A DNA stretch of 64,000 nucleotides, from the NCBI RefSeq assembly GCF_036030735.1, contig NZ_CP107928.1, positions 9,362,001 to 9,426,000 on the forward strand, given 5' to 3'. The translations under genes were made by a program, and so were the position numbers. Source of the DNA: Streptomyces sp. NBC_00425. GTDB lineage: Bacteria > Actinomycetota > Actinomycetes > Streptomycetales > Streptomycetaceae. Position 1 is the first letter of the stretch. Every line of letters starts with the position of its first letter. The notes beneath the pieces were generated by a model that searched no databases, was not told the origin of the DNA, and saw only the letters and a program-made list of their open reading frames with translations. Below are positions 39,887 to 49,098 of the stretch, in pieces.

Positions 39887-41197
39887 ATGGACATCACCAC
39901 CATACGCACCCGCAGACTCCTGACGTTCGCCACCGCGGCGCTCCTCGTGGCCGGCGTCGGCGCATGCAGCAGCACCAAGAGCACCTCCGACGACGCGGAA
40001 AAGAGCCAGACCGGGCCGGTGAACATGGAGTTCTGGGGCTGGGCACCCTACGAGAAGATCGTCGACCAGTGGAACGCCTCCCACCCGGACGGCAAGGTCA
40101 CCTTCAGGAAGGTCCCCTCGGGCGGCAAGGGCGGCTACGCCCAGATCAGCAACGCGATCACCGCCGGCAAGGGGCCGTGCCTGGCCCAGATCGAGTACCA
40201 GACCATCCCGTCGATGCTCGTGAAGAACACGGTCATGGACATCACGAAGTACGCGAGCGCCGACATGGCCAAGTACGTCCCGTCGGCCGTCTCCGCGTCC
40301 AGCGTCGGCGGCAGGATCTACGGCGTCCCGGTGGACGTCGGCCCGATGGTCCTCTTCTACCGCACGGACCTGTTCACCAAGTACGGCATCACCGAGCCGC
40401 CGGCCACCTGGGCCGAGTACAGGGCCGACGCCGAGAAGGTCGCCGCCGCCGACCCGAGCGTGAAGTTCGGCACCGCGCCCGGCGACGGCAACGATCTGGC
40501 GGCCTTCAGCCTGCAGACCGGCCGGTCCTGGTACTCGACCCAGGGGGACAGCTGGACCGTCGGCATCGACAACCCCGGCACACGGAAGGTCGCCGCCTAC
40601 TGGCAGGACATGAAGGACAAGGGGCTGGTGACGAAGACCGGCAACGCCTGGGACCCGCAGTTCGACAAGGCCGCCGAAGCCGGCAAGGTGCTGACGTTCG
40701 TCAACGCGTCCTGGGCCGCCGGCGGACTGAAGTCGGACCTGAAGGGCCAGTCCGGCAAGTGGAGGGTCGCCCCGATGCCGACCTGGAGCGCCGGCGACGG
40801 CAAGAGCTCCAGCAACGGCGGCTCGGCCACCTCGGTGATGACCGGATGCAAGACGCCCCGCGAGGCCGAGCAGTTCGCCGCGTTCCTGTCCAGCGACCCG
40901 CAGGCCGTGAGCACGGGCATCGCGGGCGGCCTTTACCCGGCGTCGAAGGCCGGACAGGACGACCCGGCGCTCACGGGGGGTGACCCGTTCTTCGGCGGAC
41001 AGAAGGTCGGCGACCTGTACAAGACCTCCGCCGCGCAGGTCCCCACCACCTGGACCAACGGGCCGACCTATCAGCAGGTCGAGACGGACTTCACCGGAGC
41101 CATCGGCCAGGGCACCATCCCGGACGCGGTCACCAAGGTCCAGGCCTCGACGGTCGCTGCGATCAAGCAGCTCGGACTGTCCGTGACCAACCGCTGA
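39887..41197 (+). CDS. Sugar ABC importer substrate-binding lipoprotein (family 1)
   Basis: A 436-residue lipoprotein with Cys27 in the lipobox VAGVGAC, then a low-complexity linker and a two-lobed carbohydrate-binding fold: VNMEFWGWAPYEKIVDQWNA, GGKGGYAQISNAITAGKGPC, RIYGVPVDVGPMVLFYRTDL, SWAAGGLKSDLKGQ and GTIPDAVTKVQASTVAAI. AGAAGG lies before the ATG. It delivers an oligosaccharide, presumably arabinose- or galactose-containing, to the permeases encoded at 41294 and 42268. A hairpin separates it from them, which commonly gives excess binding protein. Confidence 0.9.
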   Translation: MDITTIRTRRLLTFATAALLVAGVGACSSTKSTSDDAEKSQTGPVNMEFWGWAPYEKIVDQWNASHPDGKVTFRKVPSGGKGGYAQISNAITAGKGPCLAQIEYQTIPSMLVKNTVMDITKYASADMAKYVPSAVSASSVGGRIYGVPVDVGPMVLFYRTDLFTKYGITEPPATWAEYRADAEKVAAADPSVKFGTAPGDGNDLAAFSLQTGRSWYSTQGDSWTVGIDNPGTRKVAAYWQDMKDKGLVTKTGNAWDPQFDKAAEAGKVLTFVNASWAAGGLKSDLKGQSGKWRVAPMPTWSAGDGKSSSNGGSATSVMTGCKTPREAEQFAAFLSSDPQAVSTGIAGGLYPASKAGQDDPALTGGDPFFGGQKVGDLYKTSAAQVPTTWTNGPTYQQVETDFTGAIGQGTIPDAVTKVQASTVAAIKQLGLSVTNR

Positions 41198-41224
41198 GGC
41201 AGCGGGACTCCAGCCGCCCCCGAA

Positions 41225-41262
41225 GGGTCCCGCGGCCGCCCCTGCCCGGCGCCGCGGGCCCC
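41225..41262 (+). terminator. Stem-loop between binding-protein and permease genes
   Basis: Arms 41225-41236 and 41251-41262 pair with one mismatch (12 nt each, 14-nt loop). Stem-loops at this position in sugar ABC operons usually protect or partly terminate the binding-protein transcript. Confidence 0.55.
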
Positions 41263-41293
41263 GCTCCCTGACGAACCGCCCAGCGAGGTTTCC

Positions 41294-42271
41294 ATGAGCA
41301 GTCCCAGCAGCGCCCGGACCGCGCCGCCGCTCCGGCCGCCCGCGGTCACCCTCCGCGTCCCCCCTGCCGGCAGGCCTCGGCGCGCCCGCCGCCGTACCGC
41401 GTTGACCGCGTCGGGTTTCCTGGCGCCGTTCGCGGCGCTCTTCCTGACCATGATGGTCGCGCCGATCGGCTACGCGATCTACCAGAGCTTCTTCACCGTC
41501 CGCCGCGCCGGGCTGTTCGGCGGTGCGCAGTCCACGGAGTTCGCGGGACTGTCCAACTACGCCACCGTCTTCGGCGACCACGACTTCGTCGCGTCGATCA
41601 TCCGGGTCGTGCTGCTGGGCTGCGTCCAGGTCCCGGTCATGCTCGGCCTGGCCCTCCTGCTCGCGCTCCTGCTGGACTCCCGCTCGGCACGGCTGCGGAA
41701 GACCTTCCGGCTCGCGTTCTTCCTGCCCTACGCGCTGCCGGGTGCGATCGCCGCGGTGATGTGGTCCTTCCTCCTGGCGAAGAGCCTGTCGCCGTTCACC
41801 GGACCGCTGTCCCACCTCGGGATCGACATCGATCTCCTGTCGCCGTCGTGGGTGCCGATCTCGATCGGGAACATGATCACGTGGGGCTGGACCGGCTACA
41901 ACATGCTGATCCTCTACTCCGCGCTGCAGACGATCCCCGCCGAGGTGATGGAGGCCGCCGCGCTCGACGGCTGCACCGGATGGCGCCTGGCGTGGGCGGT
42001 GAAGGTCCCGCTGGTGCGTCCCGCGCTGGTGCTGACCACGGTCTTCTCCATCATCGGGACGGCGCAGTTGTACACCGAGCCGGCGGTGCTGGTCGGCTCG
42101 CGCGTCCCCGGCGTCTCGCCGAAGTTCTCCCCGATCATGAACACGACCCTGGCCATGGACCTGGGCGACCAGAACCTGGCCGCCGCCGAGTCCGTCGTGC
42201 TCGCGCTGCTCACCCTCGTGCTCTCGTTCGGATTCCTCAAGTACACCCAGCGCAAGGGAGCGATGGCATGA
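41294..42271 (+). CDS. Sugar ABC importer permease, MalF type
   Basis: A 325-residue membrane protein with six spans after a basic N-terminal tail; first span near 38-65 (FLAPFAALFLTMMVAPIGYA). The ATPase-coupling EAA loop reads VMEAAALDGCTGWRLAWAVK near 217-240. The ATG follows GAGG. It overlaps the next permease by 4 nt (ATGA). No ATPase gene is in the operon; in streptomycetes such carbohydrate importers are usually driven by the shared MsiK ATPase. Confidence 0.9.
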   Translation: MSSPSSARTAPPLRPPAVTLRVPPAGRPRRARRRTALTASGFLAPFAALFLTMMVAPIGYAIYQSFFTVRRAGLFGGAQSTEFAGLSNYATVFGDHDFVASIIRVVLLGCVQVPVMLGLALLLALLLDSRSARLRKTFRLAFFLPYALPGAIAAVMWSFLLAKSLSPFTGPLSHLGIDIDLLSPSWVPISIGNMITWGWTGYNMLILYSALQTIPAEVMEAAALDGCTGWRLAWAVKVPLVRPALVLTTVFSIIGTAQLYTEPAVLVGSRVPGVSPKFSPIMNTTLAMDLGDQNLAAAESVVLALLTLVLSFGFLKYTQRKGAMA

Positions 42272-43146
42272 GCGTGATCCGGGCCGGCCGGCCGACCCGA
42301 CCGACCCGCAGCGGCACCGAGATCGCGAGCAGGGCCGCCGTCAACGGGGTGCTGGGCCTGATGGCCCTGTACACGCTGATCCCGCTGTGGTGGCTGTTCG
42401 TCTCCGCGACCAAGGGCTCGGGCTACCTCTACACCGGTACGCCGCTGTGGTTCTCCCATTTCGACCTGGTCGCCAACATCAGAGCCGTGTTCAGCTTCGA
42501 GGGCGGCGTCTTCTCCACCTGGCTCGCCAACAGCGCCCTGTACAGCCTCGTCGGCGCGACCGTCAGCACCCTGCTGTCCGCGATGGCCGGCTACGCGCTG
42601 TCCAAGTTCAGCTTCCGCGGCCGGGAAAGCGTGTTCAACGTCATCCTCGCCTCGGTTCTCATTCCGGCGCCGATGTTCGCCCTGCCGTTGTTCCTGCTCA
42701 TGGCCAAGCTCGACCTCACCAACTCCTACTGGTCGGTGCTGCTGCCCAGCTGTGTCAGCCCGTTCGGCGTCTACCTGTGCCGGATCTTCGCCGCCGCGTC
42801 CGTCCCGGACGAACTGCTGGAGGCGGCACGGCTCGACGGAGCAGGCGAACAGCGCACCTTCTTCGGGATCGCCCTGCCGCTGATGGCCCCCGCGCTGGTG
42901 ACCGTCTTCCTGTTCCAGTTCGTCGGCATCTGGAACAACTACCTGCTGCCCTCGCTCATGCTCAACAACCCCTCACGACTGCCCGTCACGGTGGGCCTGG
43001 TGCAGTGGCGTTCGGAGTTCGCCAACGGCGTGCCGCCGCTGCTGTCGATCACCGGCGCCGCCCTGTCGCTGGTTCCCCTCCTCGTCGCCTTCATCAGCCT
43101 CCAGCGGTTCTGGCGCAAGGGCCTGACCGCAGGCGCCGTCAAGTAG
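42268..43146 (+). CDS. Sugar ABC importer permease, MalG type
   Basis: A 292-residue membrane partner of the preceding permease. The first span is GVLGLMALYTLIPLWWLFVS (about 28-47) and the EAA loop reads ELLEAARLDGAGEQRTFFGI near 188-207. The ATG overlaps the upstream stop codon, so the two subunits are made in equal amount. The GH51 gene follows after 46 bp with its own ribosome site, in the same transcript unit. Confidence 0.9.
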   Translation: MSVIRAGRPTRPTRSGTEIASRAAVNGVLGLMALYTLIPLWWLFVSATKGSGYLYTGTPLWFSHFDLVANIRAVFSFEGGVFSTWLANSALYSLVGATVSTLLSAMAGYALSKFSFRGRESVFNVILASVLIPAPMFALPLFLLMAKLDLTNSYWSVLLPSCVSPFGVYLCRIFAAASVPDELLEAARLDGAGEQRTFFGIALPLMAPALVTVFLFQFVGIWNNYLLPSLMLNNPSRLPVTVGLVQWRSEFANGVPPLLSITGAALSLVPLLVAFISLQRFWRKGLTAGAVK

Positions 43147-43192
43147 CGCGTTCGCTGCCCCACCCCCTCCTGAACTGCAAAGGACCTCCGCA

Positions 43193-44692
43193 TTGCCCCG
43201 CGCCCACATCGAGCTCGACCGGCGGACCGTCATCGCTCCCGTCCGGCGCCGCACCTTCGGCTCGTTCGTCGAACACCTCGGCCGCTGCGTGTACACCGGG
43301 CTCTACGAGCCGCAACACCCGAGCGCGAACGACGAAGGGTTCCGTATGGACGTCGTCGCGCTCGTCAAGGAGCTCGGCAGCACGACCGTGCGCTACCCGG
43401 GCGGCAACTTCGTCTCCGGCTTCCGCTGGGAGGACGCGGTCGGCCCGCGCGACAAGCGCCCGGTGCGCCGCGACCTCGCCTGGCACTCGCTGGAGTCGAA
43501 CCAGGTCGGCCTGGACGAGTTCGCCCGCTGGTTCAAGCTCACCGACTCCGAGCTGATGCTCGCGGTGAACCTCGGCACGCGGGGCATCCAGCCCGCCCTG
43601 GACCTGCTCGAGTACGCCAACCACCCGTCCGGTACGGCGCTGTCGGATGCGCGGATCGCCAACGGCACGCCGAAGCCGCACGACGTGCGCATGTGGTGCC
43701 TCGGCAACGAGATGGACGGCCCTTGGCAGACCGGCTTCATGACGGCCGACGACTACGGCAAGCTCGCCGCCCGCACCGCCGCCGCGATGAAGATGGCCGA
43801 CGAGGACCTCGAACTCGTGGTCTGCGGCTCCTCCAACTCCGGGATGCCGACCTTCGGCGACTGGGAGCGCACGGTGCTCGAGCACACCTACGACCACGTC
43901 GACGACGTCTCCTGCCACGCCTACTACCAGGAGCACGACGGCGACCTCGGCTCCTTCCTCGCCTCGGCGACCGACATGGACTACTTCATCGACACCGTCG
44001 TCGCGACCGCTGACCACGTGGGCTACAAGAAACGCTCCAAAAAGAAGATCAACATCTCGTTCGACGAGTGGAACGTCTGGTACCAAAGGGAGCACCAGGC
44101 GTCCGACGAGGTCAACGGCGAGTGGCGGCACGCCCCCCGGCAGCTGGAGGACGTCTACTCGGTGGCGGACGCCGTCGTCGTCGGCAACCTGCTGATGACG
44201 CTGCTCAAGCACAGCGACCGCGTCACCTCGGCCTCGCTCGCGCAACTGGTCAATGTGATCGCGCCGATCATGACCGAACCCGGCGGCCCCGCCTGGCGGC
44301 AGACGACCTTCCACCCGTTCTCGATCACGAGCCGGCTCGCTACCGGCGAGGTGATCAGGACCCTGATCCAGGCGCCGGTGTACGACACCGCACGCCACGG
44401 TGAGGCATCCGTCATCGACGCGGTCGCCACCGCCGACGAGGACCGGGCCGCGGTCTTCCTCGTCAACCGTGACCTGCACGAGCCCGCACAGGTCACGATC
44501 GACGTCCGCAGCCTCGGCTCGACGCACGTCACCGAGGCGGCCACGCTCGCCGACCCCGACGTGTACGCCAAGAACACGCTCACGGAGCAGAACCGCGTGA
44601 CCCCGGCCCCGAACACGACCGCGAAACTCACCGACGGCGTGCTCACCGTCGAACTGCCACCGGTGTCATGGAGTGCCGTCGCGCTAGGCTGA
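43193..44692 (+). CDS. abfA: GH51 alpha-L-arabinofuranosidase, intracellular
   Basis: A 499-residue cytoplasmic retaining arabinofuranosidase. A TTG start with AAAGGA 6 nt upstream; no other start gives the complete N-terminus, which has no signal peptide. The TIM barrel contains FGSFVEHLGRCVYTGLYEP, RYPGGNFVSGF, the acid/base Glu173 in CLGNEMDGPWQ and the nucleophile Glu292 in SFDEWNVWY; the C-terminal beta-domain begins near 385. It would remove arabinose from oligosaccharides imported by the preceding transporter, complementing the secreted GH43/GH54 enzymes at the left of the window. Confidence 0.94.
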   Translation: MPRAHIELDRRTVIAPVRRRTFGSFVEHLGRCVYTGLYEPQHPSANDEGFRMDVVALVKELGSTTVRYPGGNFVSGFRWEDAVGPRDKRPVRRDLAWHSLESNQVGLDEFARWFKLTDSELMLAVNLGTRGIQPALDLLEYANHPSGTALSDARIANGTPKPHDVRMWCLGNEMDGPWQTGFMTADDYGKLAARTAAAMKMADEDLELVVCGSSNSGMPTFGDWERTVLEHTYDHVDDVSCHAYYQEHDGDLGSFLASATDMDYFIDTVVATADHVGYKKRSKKKINISFDEWNVWYQREHQASDEVNGEWRHAPRQLEDVYSVADAVVVGNLLMTLLKHSDRVTSASLAQLVNVIAPIMTEPGGPAWRQTTFHPFSITSRLATGEVIRTLIQAPVYDTARHGEASVIDAVATADEDRAAVFLVNRDLHEPAQVTIDVRSLGSTHVTEAATLADPDVYAKNTLTEQNRVTPAPNTTAKLTDGVLTVELPPVSWSAVALG

Positions 44693-44917
44693 GCACCGCA
44701 GCCGCACGACGTCGTCCGGGTCCGCCTTCGAAGAGGAACCGGCAGGCCGTCGACGGGATGGTCGACAGAATCCGGACCGGGATCTCCCGGCGCGCCTGCC
44801 GGAACGCCTCGGACGACGAACAGGCCTCGTCCGGGAAGGATCAGGTGATCCTCGAGGCCGCCATGGTCGGGACCGATCGAGTCGTCGGTTGATTCCTTCC
44901 AGGGGCAGAGGGCGGGT

Positions 44918-45802
44918 ATGGACATTCGGCAGCTGGAGTACTTCCTCGCGATTGTCGACCGTGGTGGGTTCAACCGTGCGGCCTCGGCTCTGTACGTGTC
45001 GCAGCCGTCGCTGTCGCAGGCCGTGCGGGCGCTGGAGCGTGATCTGGGCTCCGAGCTGTTCCATCGCATCGGGCGCAGGGCCGTGCTGACGGAGGCCGGA
45101 CGGGCCCTGATCGAGCCCGCCCGGGAGGCTGTGCGGAGTCTGGAGACGGCGCGGGCGAGTGTCGCGGCGGTGCATGAGCTGCGTGAGGGGCGCCTCGACG
45201 TGGCATCCGTGCCGTCGCAGGCGGTGGAGCCGCTGACGAGTTTGGTGAGTGCCTTCAGCCACCGGTATCCCGGCGTCTCCGTGGCCATCAAAGCGGCGTT
45301 CACCTCGCGTGACGTGATCGACATGGTGCGCACGGGTGCCGTGGAACTGGGGCTTTTGGCGTCCGTCGGCCCGTTCTTCGACAAGGAGGTCGTCTCCCAT
45401 GCGCTGGGGCGGCAGCGCTTTGTGCTGATGGTGCCGGCCGGCGGCCCGTTCGCTGATCGGACGACGGTGGAGTGCCGGGAGCTCGCGGGACAGCGGCTGA
45501 TCGTCGGGCAGCCGGGTACCGGGATGCGCGCCTACGTCGACGCGCTGCGGGAACAGGGCATCGAGTTCACCGTCGCCGCCGAGACCGAGCACCGCGTGTC
45601 GCTCATGCCGCTGGTGCTGGCCGGGGTCGGGCTCGCGGTGGTCATGGATTCCTGGCGGGACCTCGCCCGGCGGCTGGGCGCCCGCGTCCTGGACATCGAG
45701 CCGGAGACCAGCCTGGACATCGCTCTCGTCAGCCGCCGCGGCAGCCTGTCGCCGGCAGCCGCCGCGTTCGTCACGGCCGCCGTCTCGGCCGCCGACGGCT
45801 GA
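44918..45802 (+). CDS. LysR-family transcription regulator
   Basis: A 294-residue regulator with the usual winged HTH at 1-60 (MDIRQLEYFLAIVDRGGFNR, AASALYVSQPSLSQAVRALE) and an effector domain from about 90 (GRLDVASVPSQAVEPL, GTGMRAYVDALREQG, VVMDSWRDLARRLG). It lies 73 nt before the dehydrogenase gene in the same direction, rather than the more usual divergent arrangement. It probably responds to a hydroxy-diacid such as tartrate or malate. Confidence 0.88.
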   Translation: MDIRQLEYFLAIVDRGGFNRAASALYVSQPSLSQAVRALERDLGSELFHRIGRRAVLTEAGRALIEPAREAVRSLETARASVAAVHELREGRLDVASVPSQAVEPLTSLVSAFSHRYPGVSVAIKAAFTSRDVIDMVRTGAVELGLLASVGPFFDKEVVSHALGRQRFVLMVPAGGPFADRTTVECRELAGQRLIVGQPGTGMRAYVDALREQGIEFTVAAETEHRVSLMPLVLAGVGLAVVMDSWRDLARRLGARVLDIEPETSLDIALVSRRGSLSPAAAAFVTAAVSAADG

Positions 45803-45875
45803 TAGGCACCGCTTATAAGGGATATCCGCTTTGCGTCTTGGACGTCCAGCGGACCGCCTTGCTGCAATCGACGGC

Positions 45876-46934
45876 ATGACGACGAACCACCGCATTGCCC
45901 TGATCCCCGGTGACGGCATCGGCGCCGAGGTACTGCCCCCAGCACAGCAGGTGCTCGATGTTCTCGGCCGCCGCCACGGCTTCAGCCTGTCCTACACGTC
46001 GTACGACTGGTCGTGCGAGCGGTACCTGCGGGAGGGCGCCATGATGCCCGCCGACGGGATCGACCAGCTGCGCGACAAGGACGCGATCCTGCTGGGCGCC
46101 GTCGGCTACCCGGGAGTGCCGGACCATGTCTCGCTGTGGGGGCTGCTGATCCCGATCCGGCGCAGCTTCCGCCAGTACGTCAACCTCCGACCCATCCGTG
46201 TCTTCGAAGGTATCGACAGTCCGGTGCGCGGCGCACGTCCGGGCGACGTCGACCTCGTCGTCGTGCGGGAGAACACCGAAGGCGAGTACAGCGAGATCGG
46301 CGGACGTCTGAACCAGGGCACGTCCGAGGAGCTGGCCGTCCAGGAATCGGTGTTCACGCGGGCCGGGGTCACCCGGATCGCCGACTTCGCTTTCTCGCTC
46401 GCCGCTCGCCGCCGGGGGAAGCTCACTTCCGCCACCAAGTCCAACGGCATCATCCACACCATGCCGTTCTGGGACGAGCTGATCGCGGAGCGGGCCGCCG
46501 GGCACCCCGGCGTGACCTGGGACCAGGAGCACATCGACGCGCTGGCGGCCAAGTTCGTCCTCGACCCCGCCCGCTTCGACGTCGTCGTCGCCTCCAACCT
46601 CTTCGGCGACATCCTGAGCGACCTCGCGTCCGCGGTCGCCGGATCCATCGGCATCGCCCCGTCGGCCAACCTCAACCCCGAGCGCGACTTCCCCTCGATG
46701 TTCGAGCCGGTGCACGGTTCCGCGCCCGACATCGCGGGCCGGGGTATCGCCAACCCGCTGGGCGCGATCTGGTCCGCGGCCCTGATGCTCGACCACCTCG
46801 GCCATCACGCCGCGGCCGGGGACATCACGGACGCGATCGCGTCGGTCCTGGCCAAGAGCGATACCCGCACCCGTGACCTGGGCGGAACCGCGACCACCGC
46901 CGAGTTCACCGACAAGCTGATCGAGTTGCTCTGA
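45876..46934 (+). CDS. Tartrate/D-malate dehydrogenase (isopropylmalate-dehydrogenase family)
   Basis: A 352-residue NAD-dependent beta-decarboxylating dehydrogenase. Motifs: LIPGDGIGAEVLPPA, LGAVGYPGVPDHVSLWGLL (the VSLWGLLIPIRR helix is typical of the TtuC/DmlA subgroup rather than leucine LeuB), VVVRENTEGEYSEIGGR, KSNGIIHTMPFWDE, ASNLFGDILSDLAS and FEPVHGSAPDIAGRGIANP. It converts tartrate or D-malate, with oxidative decarboxylation. The short spacer to the LysR gene contains an 8-bp palindrome GGATATCC (45820-45827), a possible activator site. Substrate preference cannot be told. Confidence 0.88.
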   Translation: MTTNHRIALIPGDGIGAEVLPPAQQVLDVLGRRHGFSLSYTSYDWSCERYLREGAMMPADGIDQLRDKDAILLGAVGYPGVPDHVSLWGLLIPIRRSFRQYVNLRPIRVFEGIDSPVRGARPGDVDLVVVRENTEGEYSEIGGRLNQGTSEELAVQESVFTRAGVTRIADFAFSLAARRRGKLTSATKSNGIIHTMPFWDELIAERAAGHPGVTWDQEHIDALAAKFVLDPARFDVVVASNLFGDILSDLASAVAGSIGIAPSANLNPERDFPSMFEPVHGSAPDIAGRGIANPLGAIWSAALMLDHLGHHAAAGDITDAIASVLAKSDTRTRDLGGTATTAEFTDKLIELL

Positions 46935-47095
46935 GCCGTCTGCTTCCGCGGTGGGCGGCGGTGACGACGCCACCCGCCGCTCGCCGGGCCACTCCGGCGC
47001 GCTGCGCCTCTTTCCGATCTGCGCCCTACCGGCACCCGTGGCAGGGGTCGTTCGAACGGTGCGGGGCGCTCTGCGGTATCGACGATGCCGACTGC

Positions 47096-47150
47096 CCGGC
47101 CCCGTGGTGGGGGCCCGCCTGCTCCAGTCGGGCCCCCACCACGGGGCCGG
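47096..47150. terminator. Perfect 22-bp inverted repeat between convergent genes
   Basis: Arms 47096-47117 and 47129-47150 are exact reverse complements around an 11-nt loop. It lies between the stop codons of the dehydrogenase gene (46934) and the PucR gene (47218) and can end both. Confidence 0.9.
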
Positions 47151-47217
47151 ACCGTCGTCGACGCTCTTCAGAGCGGCGCCGGGTGTGCGTACCTGCCCTC
47201 GCCGCCCCCGCAGGCGC

Positions 47218-48819
47218 CTAGCCCGCGTCCAGGACCAGCACCGCGACGTGCAGGGACGTGCGCTGCAGACCTGATTCCAGGTCGCAGCCGAGGAGCCGTT
47301 CGATGGTGTGCAGGCGCTGGTAGTACGCCTGCCGCGACATGCCGACGTGTTTCGCCGCGACCGACTTGTTCCCGGCCGCCGCGAGATACGCGCGCAGCGC
47401 CGGGAGCAGGTCGCCGTTGTTGCGGTCGTCGTGCTCTATGAGGCGGGTCAGTTGCCGTTCCGCGTACCGCTGAAGGCGCGTGTCCGCGCGCAGGACGCCC
47501 AGCAGGTCCGGCAGCTGGACGTCGGCGGGTACGTAGAACCACCGTTCCGGGGAGGCCGCGGTGATGGCCTCGGCGGTCTGCTCCGCCTCCTGCCAGGACC
47601 GGGCGATCCCGCCGAGGTCGGTCACGCCGGGGCCGACGGCGACGACCGCCCGCGGTCCGAGTTCTTCCCGGGTCAGCCGGCCGATCCGCTCGGCGACCGG
47701 CTGCCAGGCGCTCGCCTGTGCCAGTGCCATGAGGACGCCGATCCGGCCCGGGGCCGTCTCGCCGACCAGGGCGCGCACGCCCGTGTGCGTCAGCGCCTTC
47801 GCGATCCGTTCGTCGACGTGCTCGTCCTCGGTGCTGGAGCACGGGTGGCGGATGACCACGGCGAAGAGCCGGTGTCCGGAGGTCGGCAGCCCCAGTGCCT
47901 CGGTGCGGGCACGCGCGTCGGCGGAGGAGCGGAAACGCCGTTCGTACAGGTCTCGCAGCACGGAGCGGTGGGCCCGGCGCTCCCACCAGGCCTGCCCCGC
48001 AAGGCGCGCCATGGTCAGCGCGACCGCCGCGCTTTCCAGCACGAGGATGTGTTCGGGGTCGGGCTCTGCGTTGAGCCGGCCCTCCAGCAGGACCAGCCGC
48101 CCCCACGGCCCGTGGTGGTCCTGCACCGGTGCGATCAGCCACCCCTCCGGGCCGCTCGGCGTGATCGTCTCCGGTGTCGGTGTGGCTCGTGAGCGCCGCG
48201 ACCAGGCCGAGACCACCGGTTCGTACGGCCGGCCGAGCAGCTCGCACATGAGGACCCGGTGGGTGAGGTCCTCCAGCACCACGGGGGTTCCGGTGAGCTC
48301 CGCGGTGGTGTGCACCAGTTCCTCGGGGTCCGCGCCCCGCAGCGTCAGGGCGGTGAAGATGTCCTGGATGTCCCTCCCGCGGCGCAGCAGGGATCCCTGG
48401 GCGTCGAGGATGAGCGCGTGCACCGTCTGCGTGACGTCGATGAACCGGACGCCACGGGCCAGCTCGACCAGCGGTACGTCACGAGCGCGGCACGCCGCCA
48501 CCAGCTCGTGGGGCACCTTCTGGTACCGGTAACCGAGCTCCACGACCAGGCCGGCCGCGCCGACGTCCGCGAGCTGGTCGACGTAGCCGCGCAGCTCGGA
48601 GGGGTCCTCGGGATGCGGCATGCCGGTCGTCAGTACCAGCTCGCCGCCCTCCAGGAAGTCTGCGGGGTTGAGGAGCTCGGTGACGTGCACCCAGCGCACC
48701 GGGCTGTCCAGCCGTGACTCCCCGGCCAGCACGCGCGGCATCCCTTCGGCGAGCACGGGCAGGAGCAGTACCTCCCTGAGGGTGGGGAAGTGCCCGGTTG
48801 CGGTGTGTCTGGGTGGCAT
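47218..48819 (-). CDS. PucR-family transcription regulator
   Basis: A 533-residue regulator. I chose the ATG at 48819 because the family domain starts soon after (FPTLREVLLLPVLAEGMPRV); an upstream frame adds 16 residues. The PucR N-terminal domain covers about 12-130 (VRWVHVTELLNPADFLEGGE, ELVLTTGM), a GGDEF-like middle spans about 280-400, and the C-terminal PucR HTH reads LAAAGNKSVAAKHVGMSRQA then YYQRLHTIERLLG. It is divergent from the oxidase operon starting at 49099, so it likely controls the amine/amino-acid catabolic genes to its right. Confidence 0.9.
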   Translation of the reverse strand: MPPRHTATGHFPTLREVLLLPVLAEGMPRVLAGESRLDSPVRWVHVTELLNPADFLEGGELVLTTGMPHPEDPSELRGYVDQLADVGAAGLVVELGYRYQKVPHELVAACRARDVPLVELARGVRFIDVTQTVHALILDAQGSLLRRGRDIQDIFTALTLRGADPEELVHTTAELTGTPVVLEDLTHRVLMCELLGRPYEPVVSAWSRRSRATPTPETITPSGPEGWLIAPVQDHHGPWGRLVLLEGRLNAEPDPEHILVLESAAVALTMARLAGQAWWERRAHRSVLRDLYERRFRSSADARARTEALGLPTSGHRLFAVVIRHPCSSTEDEHVDERIAKALTHTGVRALVGETAPGRIGVLMALAQASAWQPVAERIGRLTREELGPRAVVAVGPGVTDLGGIARSWQEAEQTAEAITAASPERWFYVPADVQLPDLLGVLRADTRLQRYAERQLTRLIEHDDRNNGDLLPALRAYLAAAGNKSVAAKHVGMSRQAYYQRLHTIERLLGCDLESGLQRTSLHVAVLVLDAG

Positions 48820-49098
48820 AGGGGGTCTTTCTTCTGAGGGAATCCGGCTCACCATGGCACCGGCCACTCATCGTGACAAGAGGCGGCCTGTCATTCGGGC
48901 AGTCCGGTCGTCCGCCGTGACAGACCGTCTCGAGAAGGCCCCAAGCCGGAACACAGTGTGGGTTGACCTGCAGGTTCCGCCGGGCGGAAAGTGAACGCCA
49001 TCCCCGGCAGGATCCGAACTGCAAAAGGTCCGCACGGTATCCGCAGCGTGCTGGGGCCCGACTGCCACCCAGACCACACCATCGAGAGGAGCGACCTC

